DNA from: Leifsonia sp. SCN 70-46
Lineage (GTDB): Bacteria; Actinomycetota; Actinomycetes; Actinomycetales; Microbacteriaceae
NCBI GenBank assembly: GCA_001725325.1
Contig: MEFY01000002.1
Span: 871,559-935,558, forward strand
Direction of reading: 5' to 3'
Length of the DNA stretch: 64,000 bases
Notes under the pieces: generated by a model
Database searches by the model: none
What the model was told of the DNA's origin: nothing
Seen by the model: only the letters and a program-made list of their open reading frames with translations
Translations under genes and position numbers: made by a program
Shown: positions 25,134-34,275 of the stretch, in pieces
Numbering within the stretch: position 1 is the stretch's first letter
Layout of the letters: each line of letters opens with the position of its first letter

Positions 25134-26054
25134 GTGACTCGCCGTGGACTCCTCCTCTTCGCCGCCCTGGGGCTCGCGTGGGGCATCCCGTACCTCTTCA
25201 TCAAGGTGGCGGTGGCCGAGCTGGAGCCCGCGATGGTGGTGTTCGGGCGGTCCGCGCTCGCCGCCGTCCTCCTGCTGCCGCTCGCCTTCTACCGCCGCGA
25301 GGTGTGGAAGGTCGTGCGCCGCTGGAAGCCCATGCTCGCCTACACGATCATCGAGATCGTCGTCCCGTGGTACTTCCTGAGCTCGGCCGAGCGCACGCTC
25401 CCGAGCTCCACCGCCGGGCTCCTGCTCGCGGCGGTGCCCCTCGTGGGCGTGGCCGTGGCGTTCTTCCTGGGGCGGCCCGCGAAGCTCTCCGGCACCAACT
25501 GGCTGGGCATCGCCGTGGGGATGCTGGGCGTCGCAGCCCTCGTCGGCCTCGACGTGGGCGGCTCCGACCTGCTCAGCGTGGGCGAGATGGTGATCGTCGC
25601 CGTGGGCTACGCGGTCGGCCCGGCCATCCTCTCCCGCTGGATGCCCGACCTCCCGGGCGTGGGCGTCGTCGCCGTGTCGCTCGCGGGGGCCGCGATCTTC
25701 TACCTGCCGATCGTGCTCGCGACGGGAGCGTTCCCCACCGCGTGGCCGTCGGGCCAGGTCATCGTCGCGATCGTCGTGCTCGCCGTCGTGTGCAGCGCGC
25801 TCGCGTTCATCCTCATGCTCGCCCTCATCACGGAGATCGGGCCCGTGCGGGCGACGACCATCACCTACGTGAACCCCGCGGTCGCGATCCTCGCGGGCGT
25901 GCTCGTGCTGGGCGAGCGCCTCACGGTGTGGACGGTCGTGGGCTTCGTGCTCGTGCTTGCGGGGTCGTGGCTCGTCACGTCCAAGCGCCGCGAGCCCGTC
26001 GCGCCCGCGGGCGCCGAGGAGGCCTCGGCGAAGCTCGAGGGGGAGTCGCCGTGA
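25134..26054 (+). CDS. EamA/DMT-superfamily transporter
   Basis: 306 aa from a GTG at 25134 with GACAAT ending 6 nt upstream (leaderless type). Ten membrane helices form two EamA repeats; LLLFAALGLAWGIPYLFIKVA is the typical first helix and YVNPAVAILAGVLVLGERLT the conserved end of repeat 2. These are exporters or importers of metabolites and amino acids; the substrate cannot be inferred. Its stop overlaps the start of the B3/B4 gene. Confidence 0.88.
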   Translation: MTRRGLLLFAALGLAWGIPYLFIKVAVAELEPAMVVFGRSALAAVLLLPLAFYRREVWKVVRRWKPMLAYTIIEIVVPWYFLSSAERTLPSSTAGLLLAAVPLVGVAVAFFLGRPAKLSGTNWLGIAVGMLGVAALVGLDVGGSDLLSVGEMVIVAVGYAVGPAILSRWMPDLPGVGVVAVSLAGAAIFYLPIVLATGAFPTAWPSGQVIVAIVVLAVVCSALAFILMLALITEIGPVRATTITYVNPAVAILAGVLVLGERLTVWTVVGFVLVLAGSWLVTSKRREPVAPAGAEEASAKLEGESP

Positions 26055-26746
26055 CCCTCCGGCACCTCCTCGACGACGCGCGCATCGACCCCGCCGTCTC
26101 GGCCCTGCGGCCGGACTACCGCGTCGCGCTCATCCTCGCCGAGGGGCTCGTGGGCGGGCCCGGGGATGCCGCGAGCGAGGCGCTGCTCGCGGCCGCGGAG
26201 CTCTCGGCCCGGCACGCCCTGCTCTCCACGCCCGTCGACGAGCTGCCGCACATCGCGGCGTGGCGCGACGCCTACCGCGCGTTCGGAGCGCGGCCCCAGC
26301 GCGAGCGCAACAGCGCGGAGGCCCTCATCCGCCGCGCCGCGTCGTCCGGCCTGCCGCGCATCAACCGCCTCACCGACATCTACAACGCGATCTCGGTGCT
26401 GCACCAGATCCCCGTGGGCGGCGAGGACGCCGACCGCTACGAGGGCGCCCCGCGTCTCATCCGCGCGGACGGCTCGGAGCACTTCGACACCGTCGCCGAC
26501 GGCGAGCCCGTCGTCGAGCGGCCCGAGCCGGGCGAGGTCGTGTGGGCCGACGGCGCCGGGGTCACCTGCCGCCGGTGGAACTGGCGGCAGGGCGTGCGCA
26601 CGCGGCTCGACGACGGCACCGTGAACGGCCTGTTCATCCTCGACGCGCTCGGTCCCGTGGACGACGCGGGCCTCGCGCGCATCACCGACGAGCTCGCGGC
26701 CCACCTCGGCGGGACCGTGACGACGAGGATGCTCGCCGCAGGCTAG
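26051..26746 (+). CDS. B3/B4 tRNA-binding-domain protein
   Basis: 231 aa from a GTG overlapping the transporter stop. It resembles stand-alone proteins with the B3/B4 domain of the phenylalanyl-tRNA synthetase beta chain: SAEALIRRA, LPRINRLTDIYNAISVLHQIPVGGED, IRADGSEHF and GEVVWADGAGVTCRRWNWRQ. Such proteins are suspected editing or tRNA-related factors, but none of the synthetase catalytic domain is present. It is probably co-expressed with the DMT transporter. Confidence 0.8.
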   Translation: MTLRHLLDDARIDPAVSALRPDYRVALILAEGLVGGPGDAASEALLAAAELSARHALLSTPVDELPHIAAWRDAYRAFGARPQRERNSAEALIRRAASSGLPRINRLTDIYNAISVLHQIPVGGEDADRYEGAPRLIRADGSEHFDTVADGEPVVERPEPGEVVWADGAGVTCRRWNWRQGVRTRLDDGTVNGLFILDALGPVDDAGLARITDELAAHLGGTVTTRMLAAG

Positions 26747-26988
26747 TCGTCGCGCTTGCGGATGATCGGCAGGGTCGCCGTCGTGTTCTCCTTCGCCCAC
26801 TCCTCGAACGCCTCGAGGGCCTCCATGGGGGTCGGGAACGGCGGCAGGTGCGACTGCACGCCGCCGATGAGGTAGAGCGTGTAGCCGGCGGGCGACTTGA
26901 TCACCTGGCCGCGCACGTTGTCGTCGTCGTTGACGATGTCGAAGTCATGGGAGCGCACGCGGCGGCGCAGGGCGTAGGTCCGCGCCAC
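26743..26988 (-). CDS. Hypothetical small protein, 81 aa
   Basis: The GTG at 26988 is chosen because GGAGA lies 7 nt upstream. The protein starts MARTYALRRRVRSHDFDIVN and has a strand-rich centre (GQVIKSPAGYTLYLIGG) and a helical acidic segment (MEALEAFEEWAKEN). No family recognised. Its stop overlaps the convergent B3/B4 gene by 4 bp, and it lies 29 nt past the start side of the DeoR gene end. Confidence 0.55.
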   Translation of the reverse strand: MARTYALRRRVRSHDFDIVNDDDNVRGQVIKSPAGYTLYLIGGVQSHLPPFPTPMEALEAFEEWAKENTTATLPIIRKRDD

Positions 26989-27017
26989 TACGAGATCTCC
27001 ATGCGTCAAGCGTAAAG

Positions 27018-27827
27018 CTAGGGGACGACGACCTGCACGCCCGCGGTGCCGAGGGCCTCGGCGATGTCGGAGGGGGGCGGCGCGTCGGTCACCAGGTAGT
27101 CGGCGCCCGAGAGCGGCGACACCTGCGCGAACAGGCGGCGGCCGATCTTGCTCGAGTCGGCGAGGATCGCGGTGCGCGTCGCACGCTGCATCATCTCGTT
27201 CATCATCGAGGCGTCGCCGAGGTTGCTCGTGGAGTACCCGGACTCCGAGACGGCGCCCACGGCGATGAGCGCGATGTCGCACTGGATCTCGACCTCGTCG
27301 CCGCCCGTCGCCATCTTGAACGAGACGGGACCCGTGGTCGCCTGGGTCACCGTGCGCACGGGACCGCCGAAGACGTAGAGGTCGCGGAAGCACTTGGGGT
27401 TGAGCATGGCGGGGATGCGCAGGTTGTTGGTCGCGATCGTGAGGTCGCGGTGGTTGCCGAGCGCGCGGGCGAGGGCGAGGGCCGTCGTGCCCGCGTTGAT
27501 CATGATGACGGACCCGTCGGGCACGAGCTTCGCCGCGAGCGCGGCGATCGCCTCCTTCTCGGCGGTCTGCATCTGCAGGCGCACGTCGAGCTCGCGGTCG
27601 TTGCGGGGGCGGTCCTCGACGCTCACCGCGCCGCCGTGCGTGCGGATGATGACGCCGAGGCGGTCGAGCTCGTCGAGGTCGCGGCGCACGGTGTCGATCG
27701 AGACGTCGAACCGCTCCGCGAGCATCCCCACGGTCACCTGGCCGGCCTCGGCGACGAAGGCCGCGAGATCGGCCCTGCGCCCCGCGGGAAGACGGCGGGG
27801 AGAGGAGTCGGGGGACGTTTCTTCCAT
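27018..27827 (-). CDS. DeoR-family sugar-operon regulator
   Basis: 269 aa from the ATG at 27827. The N-terminal HTH reads VTVGMLAERFDVSIDTVRRDLDEL, then IIRTHGGAV, the DeoR signature. The C-terminal sensor domain has INAGTTALALARAL, IATNNLRI, FGGPVR and ILADSSKIG, the phosphosugar isomerase-like fold that senses sugar phosphates. It is divergent from the sugar ABC/aldolase operon and is its expected repressor. Confidence 0.9.
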   Translation of the reverse strand: MEETSPDSSPRRLPAGRRADLAAFVAEAGQVTVGMLAERFDVSIDTVRRDLDELDRLGVIIRTHGGAVSVEDRPRNDRELDVRLQMQTAEKEAIAALAAKLVPDGSVIMINAGTTALALARALGNHRDLTIATNNLRIPAMLNPKCFRDLYVFGGPVRTVTQATTGPVSFKMATGGDEVEIQCDIALIAVGAVSESGYSTSNLGDASMMNEMMQRATRTAILADSSKIGRRLFAQVSPLSGADYLVTDAPPPSDIAEALGTAGVQVVVP

Positions 27828-27843
27828 AACGGCATCTGTAGCA

Positions 27844-27861
27844 CATCCCCGCACGGGGATG
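27844..27861. promoter_or_regulatory. Inverted repeat upstream of deoR-type gene
   Basis: CATCCCC (27844-27850) and GGGGATG (27855-27861) pair perfectly with a 4-nt centre, 17 nt before the regulator's ATG. It is a candidate autoregulatory operator or 5' stem. Confidence 0.35.
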
Positions 27862-27957
27862 CGACGAATACTGAGTATCGGCCCGCAATAAGTGCATAAA
27901 TCGGCAACAAGAAGCACAATTGGGACTCACAGGCGCTCTTCGTTAGAAATTCGTGCA

Positions 27958-27987
27958 TTGACTCTGCAGCCAAACCGCGCCTAATAT
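27958..27987 (+). promoter_or_regulatory. Sigma-70-type promoter of the sugar operon
   Basis: TTGACT (27958-27963), an 18-bp spacer, then TAATAT (27982-27987), about 68 nt before the binding-protein ATG. The TGCAT motif recurs at 27893, 27954 and 27999 around it and could be part of a DeoR site. The region is noticeably AT-richer than the genes around it. Confidence 0.65.
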
Positions 27988-28054
27988 CGGTCTAAAGTTG
28001 CATGACACCGCATGTAACAGCGAAAAACAGCAAACAACAGAGGAAGAAGAGACA

Positions 28055-29344
28055 ATGAGCAACGGAGCTCACGGGCGTCGTACCGCCCTGAAACTCGCCG
28101 CAGGCCTCTCGGCCGCGGTAATCCTGACCGGTCTGGCGAGCTGCAGCGCCGGTTCGGGTGGCGATGCGGGCGGTGACGTCACCATCGAGTTCGCGCAGTG
28201 GTGGGCCCCCGAGCTGCCCGAGGGCGCCTTCCAGGGCCTCATCGACCAGTTCGAGAAGGAGAACCCGGGCATCAAGGTCGAGCTCCTCAGCGGTCCCTAC
28301 GCCTCCACCAAGGAGCAGCTGTTCGCGGGAGCCGCCTCGGGCACGATGTCCGACGTCGTGGGCCTCGACGGCGCCTGGGTGAGCGACTTCGCCAAGCAGG
28401 GCGCCATCACCGACCTCACCGCCCTCATGAAGGAGCAGGGGATGGACGACAGCGACCTGGCGAGCCAGATCCAGATCAACGGCGCCACGTACATGATCCC
28501 CGTCGTGAACTTCGTCTACCCGATGTTCACGAACACCGACCTGCTCGCGCAGGCCGGCATCGACGCCGTGCCCACCACGCGCACCGAGTTCGAGACGGCG
28601 GCCAAGGCCATCACGAACCTCGGCACCGCGAGCGGCTGGGTCCTCCCGCTCTCGCTCGAGGCGCCCAACGGCATCCAGAACGACGTCATGTCGTGGAACT
28701 GGGCGTCCGGCGGCTCCATGCTCACCGCGGACGGCAAGCCCGACCTCACCAACTCCGACGTCGAGGGCACCGTCGACTACGTGAAGGGCCTGTGGGATGA
28801 CGGCGTCATCGCCCCCGGATCCTTCACCATGAAGGAGCAGGACAAGGTCGAGGAGTTCACCAACGGCCGCGTCGGCATGATGATCGACTCGCTGTCGCAC
28901 ATCAACCTCATCCAGGAGAACAACCCCGACCTCAAGTTCGACATCTCGGCGATCCCCGCCGAGGACGGCTACGAGGGCGCCCGCGGCATCCCCTACGCCT
29001 CGTGGGGCATCGGCGTCTCCGACTCGAGCGAGCACAAGGCCGAGGCCCTCAAGCTCGTGCAGTTCCTCATGAGCACCGACGTCAACTCGCAGCTCTCGAC
29101 CATCGCCAACGCGTTCCCGGGCAACAAGCAGTCCACCCCGGAGTTCGGTGACGGCAAGGAGCTCTTCGAGAAGGCCTTCGAGATCTACAAGAGCGGCTAC
29201 CCGGCGAACGAGTTCACCGGCCTGCCCGTCGCCGAGGACCTCATGCGCCAGTTCGACACCGAGTTCCAGAAGGTCCTGTCGGGCGACGGGACCGTGAAGG
29301 ACATGCTGTCGACGGTCCAGGACTCCTGGACCAAGGAGTTCTAG
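28055..29344 (+). CDS. Sugar ABC transporter substrate-binding lipoprotein (CUT1)
   Basis: 429 aa from the ATG at 28055 with AGGAAGA upstream. The N-terminus GRRTALKLAAG resembles a Tat signal, and the lipobox LASC places the lipid on Cys30. The fold is the extracellular solute-binding type 1 family: IEFAQWWAPELPEG, VVGLDGAWVSDFAKQG, NFVYPMFTNTDLLAQAGID, and VEEFTNGRVGMMID. It feeds a sugar or polyol to the two permeases that follow. Specificity is not clear. Confidence 0.9.
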   Translation: MSNGAHGRRTALKLAAGLSAAVILTGLASCSAGSGGDAGGDVTIEFAQWWAPELPEGAFQGLIDQFEKENPGIKVELLSGPYASTKEQLFAGAASGTMSDVVGLDGAWVSDFAKQGAITDLTALMKEQGMDDSDLASQIQINGATYMIPVVNFVYPMFTNTDLLAQAGIDAVPTTRTEFETAAKAITNLGTASGWVLPLSLEAPNGIQNDVMSWNWASGGSMLTADGKPDLTNSDVEGTVDYVKGLWDDGVIAPGSFTMKEQDKVEEFTNGRVGMMIDSLSHINLIQENNPDLKFDISAIPAEDGYEGARGIPYASWGIGVSDSSEHKAEALKLVQFLMSTDVNSQLSTIANAFPGNKQSTPEFGDGKELFEKAFEIYKSGYPANEFTGLPVAEDLMRQFDTEFQKVLSGDGTVKDMLSTVQDSWTKEF

Positions 29345-29352
29345 TCCCCACC

Positions 29353-29393
29353 GGGCCGCACCGCGCATCCACCACCACTGCGCGGTGCGGCCC
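29353..29393 (+). terminator. 15-bp perfect hairpin after the binding-protein gene
   Basis: Arms GGGCCGCACCGCGCA (29353-29367) and 29379-29393 with an 11-nt loop, no T run. It lies between the binding-protein stop and the permease start, so it probably reduces readthrough or protects the upstream mRNA. Confidence 0.65.
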
Positions 29394-29421
29394 ACCCCCC
29401 TCGATCCTCTGGAGGTGACGC

Positions 29422-30333
29422 GTGGCCGTCGCACATCCCGCCAGCACGCGCCGGCGCATCCCCTTCTCCCGCAAGGCAGAGCCGTACGGCTTCATCGCCC
29501 CCACGGCGCTGCTCATGCTGGGCCTCATGCTCGTGCCGATCGTCATCGTCATCGGCTACTCGTTCTACGACAACGTCATCCTCAACAAGCACCCCGAGTT
29601 CCTCGGGGTCGCGAACTACATCGAGATCGTCACCGACCCGGCGTTCCTCACGGCCATCCGCAACACCGTGTTCTTCGTGGGCGTGAGCGTCGCCGTCCAC
29701 CTCGTGCTCGGCCTCGTGTTCGCCCTCCTGCTCAACTCGCAGCTGCTGGGCCGGTGGGTGTCCGCGATCGCCCGGGGCATCTTCATCCTGCCGTGGCTCT
29801 TCACCGCCGCCATCGTGGCCGTGCTCTGGCGCATGCTGCTCTCGCCCAACGGCGTCGTGAACTTCCTGCTCGAGGGTGCGGGTCTTACGACCGGCCAGGT
29901 CGAGTGGCTCTCCGACCCGAAGATCGCGCTCATCGCCGTGACCTTCATCAACATCTGGTCGGGATACCCGTTCTTCATGATCAGCATGCTCGCGGGCCTG
30001 CAGGGCATCCCGGGCGACCTCTACGAGGCCGCGCGCGTCGACGGCGCCAACGCCGTGCAGCGCTTCTGGAACGTGACCCTCCCGCAGCTGCGCCCCATCA
30101 TCATCGCGATGATGCTGCTCGACTTCATCTGGACATCCCAGCAGTTCGCCCTCATCTGGGGAACCACGGGAGGCGGCCCCATCGACGCCACGGAGATGCT
30201 CAGCACCTACACCTACAAGCTCGCGTTCGCGAAGTACGAGTTCGCCCTGGCCTCCACGAGCGCCGTGCTCGTGCTGCTGCTCTCGATGGTGCTCGCCTTC
30301 TTCTACGTACGCCACCAGAGGGCGAGGGACTGA
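29422..30333 (+). CDS. Sugar ABC permease (MalF-type, CUT1)
   Basis: 303 aa, GTG start with GGAGGTGAC upstream. Six membrane helices starting YGFIAPTALLMLGLMLVPI, and the EAA loop EAARVDGANAVQRFWNVTLPQLRP that contacts the ATPase (about residues 195-218). It pairs with the next permease. No ATPase gene is in the operon, so a shared MsiK/MalK-type ATPase encoded elsewhere is expected. Confidence 0.92.
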   Translation: MAVAHPASTRRRIPFSRKAEPYGFIAPTALLMLGLMLVPIVIVIGYSFYDNVILNKHPEFLGVANYIEIVTDPAFLTAIRNTVFFVGVSVAVHLVLGLVFALLLNSQLLGRWVSAIARGIFILPWLFTAAIVAVLWRMLLSPNGVVNFLLEGAGLTTGQVEWLSDPKIALIAVTFINIWSGYPFFMISMLAGLQGIPGDLYEAARVDGANAVQRFWNVTLPQLRPIIIAMMLLDFIWTSQQFALIWGTTGGGPIDATEMLSTYTYKLAFAKYEFALASTSAVLVLLLSMVLAFFYVRHQRARD

Positions 30334-30335
30334 TC

Positions 30336-31175
30336 GTGACCAAGACCACCCAACTGCTGCTCGCCCGCATCGGCGTCGCCGTGGGCCTCGTGCTCGGCGC
30401 GGCCTTCGCCGGCCTCCCCGTGCTGTGGATGCTCTCGAGCTCGTTCAAGTCGAACACCGAGATCTTCCAGTCGCCGCCGCAGCTCATCACGTCGGCCTTC
30501 TCGTTCGACGCCTACGCGCGCATCTTCGCCGACCCGGAGAAGGTCCGCTTCTTCATCAACAGCTACGTCGTGTCCGGCGCGGTGACGATCTTCACGCTCC
30601 TCATCGCGATCCTGGCGGCCTACGCCTTCAGCCGCTTCGAGTTCCGGGGCAAGCGGATCATCAACATCGTCATCGTGAGCGTGCAGGCGGTGCCGCCCAT
30701 CACGCTGCTCATCCCGTACTTCGGCCTCATGGTCACGCTCGGGCTGTACAACACCTACCCCGGCCTGATCCTCACCTACATGGTGTTCACGCTGCCCTAC
30801 GCGATCATCATGATGACGGGCTACTTCAACACCCTGCCGCGCGAGCTCGACGAGGCCGTGCGCGTCGACGGCGCGGGATCGTGGACCGCCCTGTGGCGCA
30901 TCCTCGTGCCCATCTCGGTGCCCGGCATCGTCTCGGTGGGCGTCTACACGTTCATGATCGCGTGGAACGAGTACCTCTTCGCGCTCACCCTCACGAAGAC
31001 CAACGACATGCGCACGGTGCCCATCGGCATCCAGCTGCTCATGGGCCAGCACTCGTACGAGTGGAACGAGATGATGGCGATGAGCATCCTGGGGTCCATC
31101 CCCGTGCTCGCGCTGTTCCTCTTCTTCCAGCGCTACTTCATCGGCGGGCTCACGTCCGGATCCGTCAAGAGCTGA
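30336..31175 (+). CDS. Sugar ABC permease (MalG-type, CUT1)
   Basis: 279 aa, GTG start 2 nt after the previous stop. It has the MalG-like WMLSSSFKSNTEIFQSPP start region, YAFSRFEFRGKR, and the EAA loop LDEAVRVDGAGSWTALWRILVP (about 175-197). Six helices. It forms the heterodimeric channel with the upstream permease. Confidence 0.92.
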   Translation: MTKTTQLLLARIGVAVGLVLGAAFAGLPVLWMLSSSFKSNTEIFQSPPQLITSAFSFDAYARIFADPEKVRFFINSYVVSGAVTIFTLLIAILAAYAFSRFEFRGKRIINIVIVSVQAVPPITLLIPYFGLMVTLGLYNTYPGLILTYMVFTLPYAIIMMTGYFNTLPRELDEAVRVDGAGSWTALWRILVPISVPGIVSVGVYTFMIAWNEYLFALTLTKTNDMRTVPIGIQLLMGQHSYEWNEMMAMSILGSIPVLALFLFFQRYFIGGLTSGSVKS

Positions 31176-31227
31176 CGGGCATCCCGCCCGCCTATCAACC
31201 ACCACCAACAACAAGGAGAACCCCGCA

Positions 31228-32091
31228 GTGCTCATCACCGGAAAAGAACTTCTGGATGTCGCCCACGCTCACAACTTCGCGGTCCCCGCGTTCAACATCA
31301 GCGACTGGGCGATGTTCACGGGGATCATGGACATCAGCGAGGAGAAGGACGCCCCCGTCATCATCGCGATCCACCCCGACGAGGTGAGGCACGTCACCAC
31401 CGACCTCATCCAGGCGATCCGCTCGCGCGCCCACCGCTCGCACGTGCCCGTCGTCATCCACTGGGACCACGGCGGCAGCTACGAGCAGATGATCACCGCT
31501 ATCCAGGCGGGGTTCACGTCGGTCATGATCGACGCGTCGATGCTGCCGTTCGAGGAGAACGTCGCCATCACCAAGAAGGTCGTCGAGACCGCCCACGGCG
31601 TGGGCATCTCGGTCGAGGGAGAGCTCGGCACCATCGGCGCCAACGACAGCTACGGCGAGTCGGGCGCCGCCGAGATCCTCTACACCGACCCCGCCGAGGC
31701 CGTGCGCTTCATCCAGGAGACGGGCGTCGACAGCCTCGCGGTCGCGATCGGCACGTCGCACGGCCTGTACCCGGCCGAGAAGAGCCCCGAGCTCAAGCTC
31801 GACCTGCTCAAGGAGCTCAAGGCAGCGACGGGCATCCCGCTCGTGCTGCACGGCGGATCGTCCAACCCCGACGACGAGATCGGCAAGTCGGTGAAGCTCG
31901 GCGTCAACAAGATCAACATCTCGAGCGACATCAAGGTCTCGTACCACCAGCGCATGCGCGAGGTGCTCGGCACCGACGTGAAGCTCCGCGAGCCGAACTC
32001 GATCCAGCCCGAGCCCATCGCCGCCATGAAGGTCACCGCCGCGCAGAAGATCGACCTGTTCGACGCGGCGGGCAAGGCTGAGCTGTACTAG
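31228..32091 (+). CDS. Class II ketose-bisphosphate aldolase (GatY/KbaY-like)
   Basis: 287 aa, GTG start with AAGGAG upstream. Zn-binding HWDHGGSYEQ, SVEGELGTIG, AIGTSHGLY, VLHGGSSNP and KINISSDIK are the standard class II aldolase motifs. The family splits fructose- or tagatose-1,6-bisphosphate (and related sugars) to DHAP and an aldehyde. With the kinase next door it would complete phosphorylation and cleavage of the imported sugar. Which ketose is used is not certain. Confidence 0.92.
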   Translation: MLITGKELLDVAHAHNFAVPAFNISDWAMFTGIMDISEEKDAPVIIAIHPDEVRHVTTDLIQAIRSRAHRSHVPVVIHWDHGGSYEQMITAIQAGFTSVMIDASMLPFEENVAITKKVVETAHGVGISVEGELGTIGANDSYGESGAAEILYTDPAEAVRFIQETGVDSLAVAIGTSHGLYPAEKSPELKLDLLKELKAATGIPLVLHGGSSNPDDEIGKSVKLGVNKINISSDIKVSYHQRMREVLGTDVKLREPNSIQPEPIAAMKVTAAQKIDLFDAAGKAELY

Positions 32092-32095
32092 TCGC

Positions 32096-33301
32096 GTGAC
32101 AGATCACCTGGTGCTCGGCCTCGGCGGAACCGTCGACTACGAGATCGAGTGGGACTCGGCGGTGCTCGAGGGCCTCGTCGAGGCCTACGGCATCGCGCCG
32201 GGTGATCTGTCGACGACCGCGCCGATCACCGACGAGCGATCGCTCGTCGTGACGGTGCTGGCGTTCCTCGAGCTCGGTGTCGGGGGAGAGCGCTTCGTAG
32301 CCTCCTCCGACATCGTCGAGCAGTTCGCCGCGCGCTTCCCCACGAGGATCACCCTCGGCGGCACGGGCGTGCGCGCGGGGATCGCCATGGAGAGCCTGGG
32401 CGTGCCGTCGACCCAGCACCTCGTGAGCATCGACGACAACGTGCGCCGGCTGCTGCCCGCGTCCACCGCCTACATCTCGAGCGCCGACCGCGACACCCTC
32501 GACCCGCACCTCATCGTGCAGTTCGCGGCGGGCACGCGCGTCGCGGCGGGCGGCATCGACATCACGGCGCCGAACTCGAACCGGGTCATCCTCGCCAACG
32601 ACCCCCCGAACCGCGAGATGCGCCTGAGCGCCGAGCTGCCCGCCACCCTGCGCGGCGCCGCCGCCTTCCTCGTGTCGGGGTTCAACACCATGAAGGACCG
32701 GGCCCTGCTCGAGTCCCGGCTCGAGGAGCTCTCGCTCGCCCTCGCGCACCTGCCCGACGACTCCCTCGTGTTCTACGAGGATGCGGGCTTCTACGAGTCC
32801 ACGTTCAGCTCGCGCGTGCGCGAGCGCATCCTGCAGCACATCGACGTCTACAGCCTCAACGAGGACGAGCTGCAGGAGTACCTCGCGCGGCCCCTCGACC
32901 TGCTCGACCCGGAGGAGATGTCGGCCGCGCTCGTGCAGGCGAGGGCGCTCATCCCGGCGCCGGTGCTCGTCGTGCACACGCGCTACTGGGCGCTCGCGTT
33001 CGGCGTGGGCGCGGAGGCCTACCGCGCCGGTCTCGTGGGCGGCGTGACCATGGCGGGCACGCGCTACCGCGTGGGCGACGGACACGACGCCGACGACTAC
33101 GCCGAGACGCTGGGGTTCGAGCAGCATGCCGGCGGCGTGGAGTTCGCCACAGCCATCGAGTCGCGCTTCCCCGGCACTGCAGTGTGCGTGCCGGCCTACG
33201 TGCTCGACACCGCCACTCCGACGACCATCGGCCTCGGCGACAGCTTTGTCGGCGGGTTCCTCGCCGCGTGGTACCTCTCGCGCGAGACGGCGGACGCATG
33301 A
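32096..33301 (+). CDS. ADP-dependent phosphofructokinase/glucokinase-family kinase
   Basis: 401 aa, GTG start 4 nt after the aldolase stop. The length, TLGGTGVRAGIAMESLGV, VIVQFAAGTRV-type strand region, VSGFNTMKDRALLESRLEEL, VYSLNEDEL and the catalytic GLGDSFVGGF near the C-terminus match the ADP-dependent PFK/GK family of the ribokinase fold. That family is best known from archaea. Here it probably phosphorylates the ketose phosphate before aldol cleavage. Nucleotide preference cannot be told from sequence. Confidence 0.82.
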   Translation: MTDHLVLGLGGTVDYEIEWDSAVLEGLVEAYGIAPGDLSTTAPITDERSLVVTVLAFLELGVGGERFVASSDIVEQFAARFPTRITLGGTGVRAGIAMESLGVPSTQHLVSIDDNVRRLLPASTAYISSADRDTLDPHLIVQFAAGTRVAAGGIDITAPNSNRVILANDPPNREMRLSAELPATLRGAAAFLVSGFNTMKDRALLESRLEELSLALAHLPDDSLVFYEDAGFYESTFSSRVRERILQHIDVYSLNEDELQEYLARPLDLLDPEEMSAALVQARALIPAPVLVVHTRYWALAFGVGAEAYRAGLVGGVTMAGTRYRVGDGHDADDYAETLGFEQHAGGVEFATAIESRFPGTAVCVPAYVLDTATPTTIGLGDSFVGGFLAAWYLSRETADA

Positions 33302-34275
33302 CGCTGCTCGTCCCCTCCAACCGGCCGCCCGCGCGGTTCTACCGCGGCGGCGCGCGTATCACGGCATTCCGCGGCGAGCCCCCGGCCGCCGACCGCGAGC
33401 CCGAGGACTGGGTGGGCTCCACGACGACCATCGCCGGCGAGGAGCGCCTCGGCCTCACGACCCTGCCCGACGGGCGCCTGCTGCGCGACGCCGTCGCCGC
33501 CGACCCCGAGCACTGGCTCGGCCGCGAGCACGTCGCGCGCTTCGGCGACGATGTGCGCCTGCTCGTGAAGCTGCTCGACGCGGGGCAGCGCCTGCCCGTG
33601 CATGCACACCCCTCCGACGAGTGGGCCGCGGGCCACCTGGGCCACGCCCACGGCAAGGCGGAGGCGTGGTACATCCTCGAGGGCGGCACCGTTCATGTGG
33701 GCCTGCGCGAAGACGTGGATGCGGCCGCGCTGCGGGACCTCGTCGAGCGGCAGGACACCGCGGGCCTCCTTGCCCTCCTGCACGAGGTCGAGGTCGCGCC
33801 CGGTGATGTCGTGTGGGTGCCGCCGGGCGAGCTGCACGCTATCGGCGCCGGCGTGTTCCTGCTCGAGCTGCAGCAGCCGGAGGACCTGTCGATCCTGCTC
33901 GAGTGGGAGGGTTTCGCCCTCGACGGGGCACGCGACGGCCACCTCGGCGTGGGCTTCGACACGGCGCTGGGCGCGGTGAACCTGCGTGCCCGGCGCGATG
34001 TCTCCGAGCTCGTCGGCACGATTCCCGGGGCCGGCTCGATGTTCCCCGTCGGAGCCGACCAGTACTTCCGCCTCGACCGCGTGATCGTCGACGGGCATGC
34101 GACGCTCGACCGCGGGTTCGCCATCCTCGTCGTCGCCGACGGCGAGCTCAGCCTCGAGCGCGAGGGCGACGTCGCGCTCGTGCGCGGCGCGACGGCGATC
34201 GTGCCCGCGGCGGCGGGCCACGTGCGGCTGCGCGGATCGGGGACGGTGCTCGTGTGCCGTCCGCCGGCGCCGTGA
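33298..34275 (+). CDS. Class I mannose-6-phosphate isomerase-like protein
   Basis: 325 aa; the ATG overlaps the kinase stop. Cupin-type metal site: VHAHPSDEW, GKAEAWYILEGG, and PPGELHAIGAGVFLLELQQPEDLS, followed by a second cupin-like domain. It interconverts an aldose 6-phosphate and ketose 6-phosphate. In this operon it would bring an aldose phosphate into the kinase/aldolase route or recycle a by-product. It is translationally coupled on both sides. Confidence 0.88.
   Translation: MTLLVPSNRPPARFYRGGARITAFRGEPPAADREPEDWVGSTTTIAGEERLGLTTLPDGRLLRDAVAADPEHWLGREHVARFGDDVRLLVKLLDAGQRLPVHAHPSDEWAAGHLGHAHGKAEAWYILEGGTVHVGLREDVDAAALRDLVERQDTAGLLALLHEVEVAPGDVVWVPPGELHAIGAGVFLLELQQPEDLSILLEWEGFALDGARDGHLGVGFDTALGAVNLRARRDVSELVGTIPGAGSMFPVGADQYFRLDRVIVDGHATLDRGFAILVVADGELSLEREGDVALVRGATAIVPAAAGHVRLRGSGTVLVCRPPAP

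Noticed and set aside
27893-28003. Three TGCAT motifs as a DeoR operator array
   Set aside because: The spacings (61 and 45 bp) and flanks do not agree, so I mention them only as a weak hint.
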